Assembly: GCA_016219235.1 (NCBI GenBank)
Contig: JACRBO010000259.1
Span: 1 to 11,737 of the forward strand
Source: Chloroflexota bacterium
GTDB taxonomy: Bacteria > Chloroflexota > Anaerolineae > Fen-1058
Direction of reading: 5' to 3'
DNA length: 11,737 nt
Shown piece by piece: positions 11,277 to 11,737 of this stretch; the first letter of the stretch is position 1; the number at the start of each line of letters is the position of its first letter. The translations under genes and the position numbers were made by a program. The notes under the pieces were generated by a model. That model was not told where the DNA came from. It ran no database searches and saw only the letters and a program-made list of their open reading frames with translations.

Positions 11277-11737
11277 CTACACGACTAACCGACTAACGAC
11301 CTGATATACCACGATCCCCGCCCCAAACGAGATCGCCGCCAACAACCCGATCGTGAACAGCGTCCACTTCCACGAGCGGGTTTCCGCCTTGATCGCGCCG
11401 ATGGTGGCCGCGCACGGAATGAACAACAACTGCACCACCAAAAAACTCAGCGCGGCCGCCGGTGTAATCACCGTGCTTAACGTCGCCGCGAGCCCCAGTT
11501 CGTTGTCGCCTGTGCCGAACAAAATGCCCAGCGTCGCAATCGAGTTTTCTTTCGCCACGAACGACGCCAACAGCGCCACCAGCAACTGCCAGTTCAGGCC
11601 CATCAAATTGCCCAGCGGCGCCAGCCATTGACCGAGCTGCCCCAACAGCGAAGTCTCTACATTACCCGTCGGGATGACTGACAGCGCCCACACGGCCAGC
11701 GCCATGACCAGAATCAACGTGCCTGCGTGCTTCACAA
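11277..11737 (-). CDS. feoB: Ferrous iron transport protein B, C-terminal part
   Basis: This is the last ~153 residues of FeoB, the GTPase-coupled membrane permease for Fe(II). The frame is open to the right edge, so the G-domain and most of the permease lie outside. The visible part begins KHAGTLILVMALAVWALSVIP and contains the second-gate-like stretch LLVALLASFVAKENSIATLG, followed by further hydrophobic helices (AALSFLVVQLLFIPCAATIGAI, WTLFTIGLLAAISFGAGIVVY). These match the family's C-terminal gate region, including a conserved FxAKE-type segment and the CAATIGAIKAET helix. The final residues VVSRLVV are encoded by repeat-like octads, suggesting the array has altered the C-terminus. feoC follows downstream; feoA would be expected upstream, outside the window. 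Confidence 0.93.
   Translation of the reverse strand, partial: VKHAGTLILVMALAVWALSVIPTGNVETSLLGQLGQWLAPLGNLMGLNWQLLVALLASFVAKENSIATLGILFGTGDNELGLAATLSTVITPAAALSFLVVQLLFIPCAATIGAIKAETRSWKWTLFTIGLLAAISFGAGIVVYQVVSRLVV

Overview
The window (about 60% GC, dense gene packing, strong GGAG-type ribosome sites) looks like a chromosomal segment from an uncultured bacterium, most likely a Chloroflexota member of the Anaerolineae type. That placement is inference. It rests on the gene content (protoglobin, FHA-plus-membrane-anchor protein, MBL-fold hydrolase, Feo system) and on several families of short intergenic repeats typical of such genomes. No rRNA, tRNA, CRISPR, transposase or phage gene was seen.

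Layout. Positions 1-5048 (+) hold a signalling and export block: the 3' end of a NarL-type histidine kinase, its LuxR/NarL response regulator (TTG start), a small LiaI/LiaF-like membrane protein, an ABC-2 ATPase and its permease. The order resembles LiaFSR-type envelope-stress modules wired to an exporter. Positions 5286-6478 (+) hold a RarD-type EamA permease followed closely by a small four-cysteine protein of unknown function. Position 6675-8309 (-) holds the most unusual gene: an N-terminal protoglobin-like haem domain fused to three complete Rieske [2Fe-2S] domains. It is transcribed divergently from an FHA-domain, tail-anchored protein (8486-9163, +), and both have convincing sigma-70-like promoters in the shared spacer. 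From 9322 to the right edge everything is on the minus strand: an MBL-fold hydrolase, a MaoC-type hydratase, a FeoC-like Fe-S winged-helix protein and the C-terminal part of FeoB.

The spacers are as notable as the genes. At least six carry arrays of 7-8 nt units, GGTNAAY-type on the 5' side and the complementary RTTNACC-type on the 3' side. The four full arrays are therefore long imperfect inverted repeats. One of them appears to supply the -35 box of the maoC-like gene, and another runs into the 3' end of feoB. A second family with a different 7-mer (GCATCCT/GCTTCTT) flanks a terminator between the MBL and MaoC genes. Other spacers carry REP-like palindromes (TTCGACT...GCTCAGGA and CCTCACCCCC...GGGGGTGAGG) and a recurrent CCGATCGG-stem hairpin with a T-tract, located just upstream of three gene starts.

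The strongest candidate for a new system is the protoglobin-triple-Rieske fusion. The ligands of all three clusters and a candidate proximal haem histidine are present, so a self-contained electron-transfer chain to a haem (for O2 or NO chemistry, or redox sensing) is plausible but unproven.
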